Of a stretch of DNA of 42,186 bases, positions 13,402-22,399 are shown in pieces; within the stretch, counting starts at the first letter, position 1, and each line of letters opens with the position of its first letter. The notes under the pieces were generated by a model, which did not search any database, had not been told where the DNA came from, and saw only the letters and a list, made by a program, of their open reading frames with translations. Source of the stretch: an uncultured Eubacterium sp. (GTDB lineage: Bacteria > Bacillota > Clostridia > Lachnospirales > Lachnospiraceae); contig CANDMV010000018.1 in NCBI GenBank assembly GCA_947385875.1, forward strand, positions 1 to 42,186. Direction: 5' to 3'. The position numbers were made by a program, and so were the translations under genes.

Positions 13402-15477
13402 ATGAAAAAGAAGAATCCAGTGTTTTTGCTCATAATGGTGTGTCTGATGCTGTTTTTGTTTCCTGCATCCATTCACGAAGCAAAAACAGAGATCAGGCTG
13501 AGCAAAAAAAATATCAGTCTGACGGTCGGGGAAATAATGAAGCTGGAAATTGGAAAAACCAAAAAAGATGTCCAATGGTCAAGCAGCAATTCTGAAATTG
13601 TAAAAATAACAAAGATTTCCCAAGGCTGTAATGCAGTCACGGTCAAGGCTGTAAAAGAAGGCACAGCAAAAATCATATGTACATCGGACGGCCAGACAGC
13701 AGTTTGTAAAGTAGTTGTCAAAGCTGCACAGGCAGCAGAACCTAATAAGCCTAAGAATAAAAAACCGAAAAAAGATCTTGTAATTCCCAAAGACCCTGCA
13801 CCCAATCCGATCGATGAGGAAATTTGTGAAGTAAAATTTGACGCGAACGGAGGGAATATAACAGGGATTACACCCGGCTCTATAAAAGTCATCAAAGTAT
13901 CTAGTGGTTCAGCAATCGGTGAGCTTCCTGAGGCAGAACGTTCTGGACATAAATTTTTAGGATGGTTCCGTACTGAATCTGAATGCAGTCTTGAAGTTAA
14001 AGAAAGTGACATAGTTACAGGCGGCTGGATGTGCTATGCTCATTGGGAAGAATTATTAGAAGCCGAGTATAACGGTAAAAATGTAATTGTCAATACGCTG
14101 GTAAATAAAGATGACATTAAAGTGACACTCGGTGGAATACCTAAAAATGATTTTGTTATAAAAGATTATCAGATTAAAGAAGGAGAGAACATCCTTGTTA
14201 TTGTCTGCGATGGAAAAGAGACGACGATTAAAGTAATCGGTATATTAAATGATAATCCAGACAGGCCGGATCAGCCGGACAAGCCAGATCAGCCGGACAA
14301 GCCGGATACACCAGATAAACCTGACCAGCCAAATAATCCAAGTACGCCGTCACAGCCGTCTGTACCAAAAGTCACAGTCAGCTTTCGTACGGAAGGAGGT
14401 TCTTCTGTAGCTGATTTGAGCGTGGAAGCAGGAAATACACTTTCTTATATTCCGACAAGCACCCGAAACGGATATTTTTTACAAGGATGGTTTACTGGAA
14501 TAGGCGGTACGGGGAGTATGCTTACGACATCTACCAGAATTAATACAAATATGGTATACTATGCATATTGGACAAGGACGAATCAAATACTGAGCGGTAT
14601 CAGGGCATACTGTAATGGAACTGCTTATGCAGGAGATAATGTATATACAAAATTAATTGTAACAGCGTATTATTCAGACGGATCTATTGAGAATATAGCA
14701 AATTACAATGTGTCACAGTCTGTTTTTCAGGAAGGAATTAATAATATTACAGTTTCATATGCTGGTTATATGCAGAATTTATTAATTACCGCATATGCCA
14801 GGATAAGGACAGTGAAGGAAATTTCTGCAGAGTTTAAGGGCGGAAAGGCGCCTGTCGGGCCATTTTCGTATTATGGAAATTTAATTGTGACAGCTTATTA
14901 TTCAGATGGTACTGCTGAATCAGTCTCAGGCTATACATTAAGTACTCAGACCATCGAAGCAGGAACAAATGTCATTTCCGTATTTTATGAAGGCCAGAGG
15001 GCGAATTTTTCAGTAGTCGGCTATCGACGCAGCTCAGTTATTCTTAAAAATGTACCAGATATGACGAGCTTATGGGTGACGGAAGGCGGCAAATTATTAG
15101 AAGTGCTGAATAGTTATGTACCTGTAAGAGCAGGCTATGTGTTTGATGGATGGTATCTGGACGAGGGATGTACACAAAAAGTATCACCGACTGCAGTTGC
15201 CATGCAGGATATGACCGTATATGCAAAATGGAACAAACTGTATGAATGGGCTTTAAACAGAAAGAAAGCAACGCTAAAGAAAGGAAAAAAGATCTGGCTT
15301 TCAATCGACGGGCTCGAAAACAGTCGTATTACTTGGACAAGCTCGAATAAAAAGATTGCTTCTGTCACAAAATCAGGCAGAGTAAAGGCAAAAAGGAAAG
15401 GAACTGCATACATCACAGCCGTTACATACGATGGAAGCATTTTAATATGTAAAATAAAAGTGAAGAAAAACAAATGA
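13402..15477 (+). CDS. Secreted Ig-like/InlB-repeat surface protein
   Basis: 691 residues. A signal peptide (MKKKNPVFLLIMVCLMLFLFPASIHEA) is followed by a BIG2-type Ig domain (about 30-112), an InlB/Listeria-Bacteroides type repeat (about 148-216, FDANGGN...GHKFLGWF...YAHW), and a Pro-Asp-Lys-rich linker (about 286-325). Then come another InlB repeat (330-395, GYFLQGWF), two Ig-like modules with the YYSDGS motif (about 395-545), an InlB repeat (550-613) and a final BIG2 domain (618-690, TWTSSNKKIASV). There is no LPxTG-type sorting signal or membrane tail, so it is secreted or held non-covalently. Likely role: adhesion or wall interaction. The next gene is a related secreted protein. Confidence 0.85.
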   Translation: MKKKNPVFLLIMVCLMLFLFPASIHEAKTEIRLSKKNISLTVGEIMKLEIGKTKKDVQWSSSNSEIVKITKISQGCNAVTVKAVKEGTAKIICTSDGQTAVCKVVVKAAQAAEPNKPKNKKPKKDLVIPKDPAPNPIDEEICEVKFDANGGNITGITPGSIKVIKVSSGSAIGELPEAERSGHKFLGWFRTESECSLEVKESDIVTGGWMCYAHWEELLEAEYNGKNVIVNTLVNKDDIKVTLGGIPKNDFVIKDYQIKEGENILVIVCDGKETTIKVIGILNDNPDRPDQPDKPDQPDKPDTPDKPDQPNNPSTPSQPSVPKVTVSFRTEGGSSVADLSVEAGNTLSYIPTSTRNGYFLQGWFTGIGGTGSMLTTSTRINTNMVYYAYWTRTNQILSGIRAYCNGTAYAGDNVYTKLIVTAYYSDGSIENIANYNVSQSVFQEGINNITVSYAGYMQNLLITAYARIRTVKEISAEFKGGKAPVGPFSYYGNLIVTAYYSDGTAESVSGYTLSTQTIEAGTNVISVFYEGQRANFSVVGYRRSSVILKNVPDMTSLWVTEGGKLLEVLNSYVPVRAGYVFDGWYLDEGCTQKVSPTAVAMQDMTVYAKWNKLYEWALNRKKATLKKGKKIWLSIDGLENSRITWTSSNKKIASVTKSGRVKAKRKGTAYITAVTYDGSILICKIKVKKNK

Positions 15478-15667
15478 TGCCATAAAGATGAATGTGAATA
15501 GTAACACGAATTGTAATAAAAGATATAGGATCATGGTAAAAAGATTATATTTTGATGCATTATTGTGGTAAAATAGAAAGGAGGGATAATTGGTTTTAAC
15601 AGTTCGTGATATAAAATGAACAAGCCGAAGATCTAATAAGGAAATGAATAAAAAGGAGGTAAGATTA

Positions 15668-17662
15668 ATGATTCGGGCTGGAAAAAGAAAATATGTAACC
15701 ATTCACCTATTAACATTTGTAATCGCAATTACAGCATGTCTGTTTGCATGTAAAAATATGCAGGCATATGCAGCGCAGGGAATCAATGTGAATTACCGCA
15801 CACAGGATGAAATTCGCGCTTATGTAAGAAACAGCGGGGCTATGACGTCAAGCAACCTAAATTTTGTAAGAAACCCTTATTTTCAGGCACCTTTTGATGC
15901 GGGCGCTTTGTCTTTCGATACACAGCAGTCAGCAGCAAATATGGTCAATCAGATGAGATATATTGCCGGTTTATCTGGTGTAGTATCAATTAATGATGAG
16001 TACAGCCGATATGCACAGGCCGCAGCTTTTGTAAATTATCTGAATGGAACCCCGCAGTCAAAAACTCCGGCACGGCCGTCAGGAATCAGTGATACATTAT
16101 ATATGATGGCATCCTTAGGAGCAGAAAGGTCAAATCTGGCTTGGTCATCATGGTCAAATCGCGGATTAAATGATACGATCGTTTCAGACTGGATGAATGA
16201 TGGGGACACAACAAATATTTATACGCTGGAACATAGAAGACGTCTGCTGAATCCTCTGACAAACCAGATTGGTTTCGGTGCGGTGAGCGGCCCAAGCGGA
16301 ACATACAGCTGTGCCTATACTTATGAAAATAACAATGCGTGGTCAACGGAAACTGGTGTAGCATGGCCGGCACAGAATATGCCGGTAGAATATTTCTCAG
16401 CATTATATCCATGGAGTATCAGTATGGGACGTCAGGTCAGCATGAATGATATAAGCGTAGTGCTTACAAGGATGTCGGATAATAGAAGATGGTATTTTTC
16501 ACGCGGGTCATCAGATGGTGATTTCTGGGTGAGCAATGACAATTTTGGACAGACAGGATGCATTATATTCCGTCCGTCATTGCAGACTTTAGGATCTTAT
16601 CAGCCGGGAGATACTTTTTTAGTAACTGTAAGCGGAGCGATCGAACCGATCAATTATACTGTGCAGTTCTTCTCTTTAGGGAATACTAGTCCTACAAGGA
16701 ATATGTATACGGTTACATTTGAGAGTCAGGGAGGAAATGCAATCGCGCCTATAACAGTAGAAGAAATGGGAGTGATTCCGTCACTGCCGACTCCTGCAAT
16801 GCAGGGTGCAGAATTCCTGGGATGGTTTACTGGAAAAGATGGAGATGGAGCACAGCTGACCAATACTACACGGATTTCACGCAATACCACATATTATGCG
16901 CACTGGAAAAGAGAAAAGAGTCTGACAGGAATCACAGCGTTTTATAATGGAGCAGCGATCGCTGGAACAGATGTCAGCAACAATATGGTGGTAGGCGCGC
17001 GTTATTCAGATGGATCTTCTCAGAGGGTGTATGACTTTACCGTATCGCAGAAAACTCTGCTAGAAGGAAGAAATACAATAACAGTATCTTATGGAGGATA
17101 CAGTGAAGTTGTAACTGTAACGGCAGAAAAAATGGATGCGTCCTCCCAGTATTATGAGTTTACATTTAATGCGAACGGCGGCAGGAATCTTGGTCGCAAT
17201 AAAATAGTCATTCCGGCAGGAGATGCCATTGGCACGCTTCCTGAAGCAGAGAGGGAAAATTATACATTCGATGGCTGGTATACAGAAGCGACAGGCGGGC
17301 AGAAGGTATTTGCACTGACAGTACCGGATGGTTCAGCTACGTTGTATGCACAATGGTCTGGTACGAAGAAGCCTGGAAAGGCAGGTACTCCAGTGTTATC
17401 TTCTAATAAAAGCGGACAGCTGAAAATAAAATATTCCAAAGCATCCGGGGCAGAAGGGTATCAGATTGCATATTCTACAAATAGATCTTTTTCAGAAAGC
17501 TCTACAAATAAGATTCTGGCAACGTCTACGAGCAAGACGGTGAAAGATCTCAAAGAAGGCAGGAAATATTTTGTCCGGGTACGTGCTTACTGTTTCGATT
17601 CAACAGGTAAAAAAATCTATGGGCCATATAGTTCGAAAAAAGGCTTGAGAGTACAAGAGTGA
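15668..17662 (+). CDS. Secreted CAP-domain protein with InlB, Ig-like and Fn3 modules
   Basis: 664 residues from ATG 15668, chosen because AAAGGAGG lies about nine bases upstream; an in-frame ATG at 15644 precedes that site. A signal peptide (cleavage after MQAYA) is followed by a CAP/SCP-like domain (about 65-215: MVNQMRYIAGL, YAQAAAF, LEHRRRLLNPLTNQIGFG). An Ig-like/InlB series follows (GAEFLGWF, YSDGSS, YTFDGWY with YAHW/YAQW ends), then a fibronectin III domain (about 570-664, GYQIAYSTNRSF...KYFVRVRAY). CAP proteins are secreted; enzymatic function in bacteria is uncertain. No anchor motif. It pairs with the preceding gene, sharing InlB and YSDG modules. Confidence 0.85.
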   Translation: MIRAGKRKYVTIHLLTFVIAITACLFACKNMQAYAAQGINVNYRTQDEIRAYVRNSGAMTSSNLNFVRNPYFQAPFDAGALSFDTQQSAANMVNQMRYIAGLSGVVSINDEYSRYAQAAAFVNYLNGTPQSKTPARPSGISDTLYMMASLGAERSNLAWSSWSNRGLNDTIVSDWMNDGDTTNIYTLEHRRRLLNPLTNQIGFGAVSGPSGTYSCAYTYENNNAWSTETGVAWPAQNMPVEYFSALYPWSISMGRQVSMNDISVVLTRMSDNRRWYFSRGSSDGDFWVSNDNFGQTGCIIFRPSLQTLGSYQPGDTFLVTVSGAIEPINYTVQFFSLGNTSPTRNMYTVTFESQGGNAIAPITVEEMGVIPSLPTPAMQGAEFLGWFTGKDGDGAQLTNTTRISRNTTYYAHWKREKSLTGITAFYNGAAIAGTDVSNNMVVGARYSDGSSQRVYDFTVSQKTLLEGRNTITVSYGGYSEVVTVTAEKMDASSQYYEFTFNANGGRNLGRNKIVIPAGDAIGTLPEAERENYTFDGWYTEATGGQKVFALTVPDGSATLYAQWSGTKKPGKAGTPVLSSNKSGQLKIKYSKASGAEGYQIAYSTNRSFSESSTNKILATSTSKTVKDLKEGRKYFVRVRAYCFDSTGKKIYGPYSSKKGLRVQE

Positions 17663-17721
17663 TTTTGAACTGAAAAAGATTGAGACGCAGTTGTACTGTT
17701 ATCTTTATTAGAATAGTGTAA

Positions 17722-17785
17722 AGCTCCGCAGTTAATCTGCTTTCATTCCTAAGAATGACGGCGGTCGTGCTGCGGAGTATTTTGT
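17722..17785 (+). terminator. Terminator-like hairpin after CAP-domain gene
   Basis: CTCCGCAG and CTGCGGAG pair across a loop of about 35 bases, followed by TATTTTG. It would end the CAP-domain transcript just before the mobile element at 17795. Confidence 0.55.
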
Positions 17786-17794
17786 TATGTTTAA

Positions 17795-17969
17795 GGTACT
17801 TTTCACAACCAATGTCATTAACTTACACCTCCGGTTTTTGACATGCACTCTCGAAAAAATATCCTGTGCATAATTATGAAGTATTTTATGATCGATGTAC
17901 CAGCAAACCTTAAGTTAATGACATTGTTTCACAATGCAGCCACTTTCTGGCTGGGGTATGAAAAGTAAT
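17795..17969. mobile_element. 175-bp hairpin-ended element with 8-bp target duplication
   Basis: Exact ATGTTTAA duplications flank it (17787-17794 and 17970-17977). The ends are inverted: GGTACTTTTCACAACCA at the left; ATTACTTTTCATACCCCA on the other strand at the right. The right end folds into a hairpin (CAGCCA/TGGCTG inside TTCAT/GTGAA). Both ends match the long palindromic element at 2659-2879. No ORF. It separates the secreted-protein genes from the sortase gene. Confidence 0.85.
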
Positions 17970-17996
17970 ATGTTTAATCACCATTTATTTATGTTC

Positions 17997-18025
17997 TGGA
18001 TAAAATACAATGCATGTGTTATAAT
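17997..18025 (+). promoter_or_regulatory. Candidate sortase promoter
   Basis: A perfect TATAAT (18020-18025) has a weak -35 match TGGATA (17997-18002) at 17-bp spacing. It lies 20 bp beyond the right duplication of the 17795-17969 element. Confidence 0.45.
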
Positions 18026-18055
18026 AATAAACATCATTTGGGCAAAGGATAGCGT

Positions 18056-19843
18056 ATGAAGTGGAATATTGAATGGGTAGATTTAAAAAATATAGAACAA
18101 ATGGCAGCTGAGTGCTGGCGTATGAGCGACCGGCAGCTGATGCAGTACTGCAAAGAATTGTGGGAAAAGAGGGAATTAGTATTTGCAGGTGAGCTTGGAA
18201 AGGAATTTTTTCGGCTGTTGTGTGAATCTGTAGACCGTGGTACGACATTTGACTGGGCAAAGCTGCAAAAAGACGTCCGTTTGATGCTGGAAATGATACA
18301 AGATGGACAGGGGCAGGATGAGAATTATTGGAAGAGTCAATATCAAAATTTGACAGAACAGAATACTGCTTATTTTTATACAGCGTTTGGCAGAAACTTT
18401 ACAGTACATCTTGCAGAAAAGCTGGAATTGGAGGTTAGTGAGAGCCAGAAGATGCTGCGCCGGGATATTCATATTATACAAGGAATCTGTGACGCTTGTA
18501 ATTGGGAAGATGAGGCAGCAGTACAAAAGGCGCTTGCTATTCTAAAAAAGAAAGAGAAAAATTCCTTTTCAAGCTGGCTGGGAGAAGGATTTGTAAATCT
18601 TCTGGAAGAAAAATACGGAAAAAAACAGGAAACAATTATAGAGACGCTGCCAGAACCGGAACCAGAGCCGGAGAGGCATGGATTTTTTCTCAGGAAACGA
18701 TCCTTAGCATCCAGGCTGTTATTTATGGCGCTTATTAGTGTTTCCATAAGCTTTGTGGGCTTTTTTCTATATATAAGGATACAAGGAGAACAGGGCGGGG
18801 CTATAATTACGAGTTTTAAGTCTGTGTTAGAATCAGTTTCATCAGGTAAAAAGTATAGTGAAGATATAGACACAAAGGCGGATAATGACGGATACAGAGA
18901 TTATACAGAGACTGTTGCAGATGCGAATGAGAAACTGGCAGGAGGCGTACTAACAGAACAGGATGTAAGCACGTCTGGTCAGTATAACATCCAGTCAGCT
19001 GACGGTCTGTCTACGGGTGAGAATAAGGAGACCTATACAGTACAAGGGGAAGATACTTTTTTCACGCAAAATGGAAATGCGGTATCAAAAGAGGAAAATA
19101 CAGATACGGCTTTCGGAAGGGATCATGACGAAAAAGATGCAGCATCAGACAGCAGTATTAGCGACGAGCAGAATGGGTCAGATACATTAGATGAGAACAC
19201 TGCTGTCACAGGGAACCAAAACAGCAGTCAGCTGATTGATCTGCCGGATATACTGCCGCAGTACAAGTCATTTTATAAAAGATATCCAGATTTATTTGGC
19301 TGGCTGAAAATATCTGGTACAGAGATCGATCATCCAGTCATGCAGTCAGATGATGAAAAAAGAGGCGAACGATATTATTATCTACATCGTGATTTTACAG
19401 GAAAGAAAGCAGAAGAAGGTTCTTTATTTGTAGAAAGCAGGAGCAGCAGCTTTCCGCAGGATGACAATACTGTTATCTATGGACATAATATGAGCAGCGG
19501 ACATAATTTTGGATTATTGGAAAAGTATAAAGAGCCTGATTTTTATGAGTCTCATCAGACAATTCAATATGACACTATATATGAAACGGGAACTTATCAG
19601 GTGGCAGCTGTTTTGATGAGCAGGGTATTATATCAGGAGGAAAAAGGGTTTCGTTATTATCGGTTTTACAATTACAGTACGGATAGTGAGTTTCAGGAAT
19701 GTGTTGATTTTATAAAAGAAAACAGATTATATGATACGGGGGTAAAGCTGCAATATGGGGACAAGCTGCTGATGCTGTCTACTTGTGAATATTCGCGTGA
19801 GAACGGGCGGTTGGTGGTTGTAGCTAAGCGTATTGAGCAATAA
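18056..19843 (+). CDS. Class B sortase with large N-terminal cytoplasmic domain
   Basis: 595 residues. The C-terminal ~200 form a class B sortase: DLFGWLKISGTEIDHPV, catalytic His near 477 (VIYGHNM), Cys near 577 (LSTCEYS) and Arg near 585 (ENGRLVVVAKR). A single membrane helix lies near 222-244. Ahead of it is a soluble ~220-residue helical region ending in a Pro-Glu stretch; between helix and enzyme is an Asp/Ser/Asn-rich linker of about 140 residues. Ordinary class B sortases are 220-280 residues, so the N-terminal domain is an unusual addition; I do not recognise it. Sortases attach surface proteins to the wall, but no substrate with a sorting signal is visible here. GGATAG upstream is only a moderate ribosome site. 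Confidence 0.88.
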   Translation: MKWNIEWVDLKNIEQMAAECWRMSDRQLMQYCKELWEKRELVFAGELGKEFFRLLCESVDRGTTFDWAKLQKDVRLMLEMIQDGQGQDENYWKSQYQNLTEQNTAYFYTAFGRNFTVHLAEKLELEVSESQKMLRRDIHIIQGICDACNWEDEAAVQKALAILKKKEKNSFSSWLGEGFVNLLEEKYGKKQETIIETLPEPEPEPERHGFFLRKRSLASRLLFMALISVSISFVGFFLYIRIQGEQGGAIITSFKSVLESVSSGKKYSEDIDTKADNDGYRDYTETVADANEKLAGGVLTEQDVSTSGQYNIQSADGLSTGENKETYTVQGEDTFFTQNGNAVSKEENTDTAFGRDHDEKDAASDSSISDEQNGSDTLDENTAVTGNQNSSQLIDLPDILPQYKSFYKRYPDLFGWLKISGTEIDHPVMQSDDEKRGERYYYLHRDFTGKKAEEGSLFVESRSSSFPQDDNTVIYGHNMSSGHNFGLLEKYKEPDFYESHQTIQYDTIYETGTYQVAAVLMSRVLYQEEKGFRYYRFYNYSTDSEFQECVDFIKENRLYDTGVKLQYGDKLLMLSTCEYSRENGRLVVVAKRIEQ

Positions 19844-19947
19844 CCTAAAAGTAAAAAATTAATTTTACATTTTGGAAAGCGGCAGGGGCAGATGAAGGAA
19901 AATTTAGAAATAAAAGGGATAAGCGCTGCTTATGACTGGCAGAACAT

Positions 19948-20112
19948 TTATTTATCGATATCATCTGTGTGGGTCATTTCTAAATCCCATTCATCTGGAT
20001 CTACTGCATCTTCTGCATAGGATTTTAAAGATTCTATAATATTAATCGCAGATATAAGCTTATTTTCTAATATATTATTTAATATTTTCAAAAAATGTTC
20101 TTTTTTAGTCAT
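19948..20112 (-). CDS. Small hypothetical protein
   Basis: 54 residues from ATG 20112 (MTKKEHFLKILNNILENKL...), acidic at the end (DPDEWDLEMTHTDDIDK), mostly helical. An in-frame ATG at 20148 would lie inside the palindrome and has no ribosome site, whereas AAAGGAT precedes 20112. A good minus-strand promoter overlapping a 14-bp inverted repeat lies just upstream, which argues that the gene is real and controlled. Family not recognised. Confidence 0.5.
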   Translation of the reverse strand: MTKKEHFLKILNNILENKLISAINIIESLKSYAEDAVDPDEWDLEMTHTDDIDK

Positions 20113-20138
20113 TTGATTACCATATCCTTTTAAAGCAC

Positions 20139-20190
20139 ATAATCTCATTTATGCTATTGACAGTATAAATGAGATTATTCATTTTGTAAA
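20139..20190 (-). promoter_or_regulatory. Promoter overlapping perfect inverted repeat
   Basis: On the minus strand, TTTACA (20190-20185), 17 bp and TATACT (20167-20162). Arms ATAATCTCATTTAT (20139-20152) and ATAAATGAGATTAT (20165-20178) are perfectly complementary over 14 bp with a 12-bp gap and overlap the -10 box. This is a classic operator layout; the binder is unknown. Confidence 0.6.
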
Positions 20191-20219
20191 GTATGTTGTG
20201 AATCCTTAGAGAAAAATAT

Positions 20220-20354
20220 GTTACAGTGCAGCTTTCGGCTTTAATGTTACGGAATCCGGCTCATTGAAAGTTCGCCTTTGACGAGGAGCAGGATTCCCTC
20301 TTAGCGTTCTTACGTACTTTGCTGTTAATGCAAGGTACTGATCTGCACTATAAC
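20220..20354. mobile_element. 135-bp hairpin-ended element with 8-bp target duplication
   Basis: Exact AAAAATAT duplications at 20212-20219 and 20355-20362. The ends GTTACAGTGCAG and CTGCACTATAAC are inverted. The left end folds as GTTAC..AGC/GCT..GTTAC. The interior (GGAATCCGGCTCATTGAAAG, then TTCGCCTTTG) matches the interiors of the 27335-27529 element and the partial copy near 36237. It lies upstream of the second blaI promoter. No ORF. Confidence 0.88.
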
Positions 20355-20436
20355 AAAAATATGTTACCGCACAGATCAGTATGTAAGAATACATAGATTG
20401 AGCCGAGAGAAAATTAAAATAAACAATATTTTTTCG

Positions 20437-20491
20437 TTGACAAATAATGACTATCGTGATAGTATTTATATGAAATCACTATTGCAATAGT
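20437..20491 (+). promoter_or_regulatory. Second blaI promoter with two palindromic operators
   Basis: TTGACA (20437-20442), 17 bp and TAGTAT (20460-20465). Two related palindromes, ACTATCGTGATAGT (20450-20463) and ACTATTGCAATAGT (20478-20491, perfect), lie in the spacer/-10 and just downstream, 28 bp apart. Their sequence differs from the first blaI operators (ATTAT...ATAAT), so the two systems are probably insulated from each other. Confidence 0.75.
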
Positions 20492-20512
20492 CATTTTCAA
20501 GGAGATGAGATT

Positions 20513-20875
20513 ATGGAATTAAAATTATTTGATTCAGAGCTAAAGGTCATGGATACGTTGTGGAAGTCCGAACAGGATTTGTCTGCCGGGCAGATTGCCA
20601 AAATTCTGGAGGAAGAGATTGGCTGGAATCGAAATACAACGTATACGGTAATCAAAAAGTGTATTGCAAAGGGTGCGATCGAGCGCCGGGATCCCAAATT
20701 TATCTGTCATGCGTTAGTTTCAAAGCAGCAGGTGCAGAACTATGAGACGGATGAACTGATAGACAAGATGTTTGACGGATCAAAACAAAAGTTTTTTGCA
20801 GCTTTTTTGTCTGATGCCAGACTCACAGAGGATGAAGTCGCACAATTAAAAGGGATGATTTCTGATTTGTCATGA
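20513..20875 (+). CDS. BlaI/MecI-family transcriptional repressor (second copy)
   Basis: 120 residues, with a winged helix in the first ~75 (MELKLFDSELKVMDTLWK, WNRNTTYTVIKKCIAKGAIERRD) and a C-terminal dimer region (FFAAFLSDARLTEDEVAQLKGMI). The TTYTVIKK recognition helix is the common BlaI type, unlike the STLMTSLSRL of the first copy. AAGGAG lies about nine bases upstream. The broken BlaR1 gene begins 28 bases after its stop. If BlaR1 is non-functional, this repressor would not be inactivated in the usual way. Confidence 0.92.
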   Translation: MELKLFDSELKVMDTLWKSEQDLSAGQIAKILEEEIGWNRNTTYTVIKKCIAKGAIERRDPKFICHALVSKQQVQNYETDELIDKMFDGSKQKFFAAFLSDARLTEDEVAQLKGMISDLS

Positions 20876-20903
20876 AATTAACAGTGAAAGCGGGGACAGA
20901 AAT

Positions 20904-22301
20904 ATGAGATTGTTGGAAATGAGTATTTCTGCGGGAGTACTGATCATACTTCTGGCGCTGATTCGCATGATGGGATTTTCCAGGCTTCCCAAGCGGATGT
21001 TTGTACTGCTGTGGATCATTGTATTAATCAGGCTGATTCTGCCAATTAGTCTTCCGCTGAAAAACGGAATAGCAACGCCTGTTTTACAATTTTTACAGAA
21101 TGGTCTGAATAGGCTGAATCATATGGGAGGGTCAGTAGACACTGGATTGGGCAGTATGCAGAAAGCAGTTGCGTCGGCGGTTAAAGACAATGTGGAAAAT
21201 GATATGCTCAGATCAGGAGAGATTTCGCTGGCTGTGTATGTCATATGGATAATCGGAGTGGTTGGCTTTGGTATCTATTTTGCGTATTCTTTTGTAAAAG
21301 AATACCGTATGCTGGCACAAGCAATTCCTCTGCAGCAGGTATGCAGTGAGAATGGGGAACTTTCTGAATCATATGATACAGCCTGCAGGCTCGTGAATTT
21401 ACATAAGAACCATAATAGAAAGGGGCAGCTGCTTATTTACGACAGGATACAGTCCCCTTTAGTATGGGGAGTCGTCAGACAGAGGATTGTGTATCCCAAA
21501 AATCTGAAAAATGCAGATCCATCGCAGATACAGTATATGCTGACTCATGAAATGGTTCATATGAAACGAAGGGATAATTTATGAAAACTGTTATCCGCAG
21601 CAGTTGTATGCATTCATTGGTTTAATCCAATGGTATGGGTAATGTATCTCTTGTTAGCGAGAGATTTGGAGCTTTCCTGTGATGAGCATGTACTGGCATT
21701 GTATGGCAGTAAGAGCAGGGAAAAATACGCTATGACACTTTTATCTCTTGTACAGAATCAAAATGGAAGGACGTTGTTTTGCAGCGGATTTGAAAAAAAT
21801 CCGACGAAGGAAAGGATAGTGGCAATTATGAATTATAAGAAATTGACGAAAACGGGTATTTTTAGTGCAGCTCTATTATTAGCTGGGGCAGTAACCGTAT
21901 TTGCATCAAATGATAAAGCAGCAGCATCTGGCAGCAGCGCGCAGGAGAATGCGCCTGCATCCAGTGTGAAAGCAGCAGACTATTTAGAAGTCTCCGAAAA
22001 AGAAAGGGATGATGAAAGTGATTTGGTTTACTATACAGTCGTAGAGTCATCGGATGATGATAAGAGCGGGAGACAGGGAAAGCCAAAGAGTGGTGAAAAA
22101 GATACAGAAGATATCGTCCTGCATATCATAGATGGAGAGAACGGTAACGAAGGACTGACAGATGGTAATTATTATATAGAAATAGGCGATATTGAATCTG
22201 CGCAGCTGGGCAAGGCTGATGATGGGTCAAAGGAGCCGGAAATTGTCAATATAGCCGGGAAAAAGTATTCGATTAAGAATATAAGGTTTATTAAAGATTA
22301 A
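20904..22301 (+). pseudogene. BlaR1-type M56 protease interrupted by in-frame TGA
   Basis: One frame of 466 codons runs from ATG 20904 to the stop at 22299-22301, broken only by TGA at 21582-21584 (codon 227). Before it: N-terminal membrane segments and the zinc site HEMVH just upstream of the stop. After it: KLLSAAVVCIHWFNPMVW, then SCDE (third zinc ligand), a membrane helix and a ~120-residue exported acidic tail. As read, the first part lacks the third ligand and the last membrane helix, so it should be inactive. TGG (Trp) to TGA or CGA (Arg) to TGA would each explain the stop. No further damage is visible. Readthrough or a sequencing error is possible. Confidence 0.8.
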
Positions 22302-22335
22302 GATTGAAAGACTGCTTGGGCATTGCGGGCAGTGG

Positions 22336-22367
22336 ATACAGCATTCAGCATTGTCTGAATGCTGTAT
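22336..22367 (+). terminator. Hairpin after blaR1 pseudogene
   Basis: ATACAGCATTCAG pairs perfectly with CTGAATGCTGTAT around a six-base loop. It is followed by TTCTAAAT, only a weak T-run, so termination is likely but not certain. Confidence 0.55.
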
Positions 22368-22399
22368 TTCTAAATCTTTATAAGAAAGTATCTGGTCTT

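Noticed and set aside
13473..14012. Long minus-strand ORF inside the first secreted protein gene
   Set aside because: It is a shadow of a clearly coding plus-strand frame; low-complexity Ser/Thr/Leu composition and no ribosome site.
15493..15504. Solo end (GTGAATAGTAAC) of the 10395-type element
   Set aside because: Only 12 bases match, with no partner end or duplication; it may be chance.
13402..17662. The two secreted proteins as substrates of the adjacent sortase
   Set aside because: Neither protein ends in a sorting motif, hydrophobic segment and charged tail, so covalent anchoring by this sortase is not supported.
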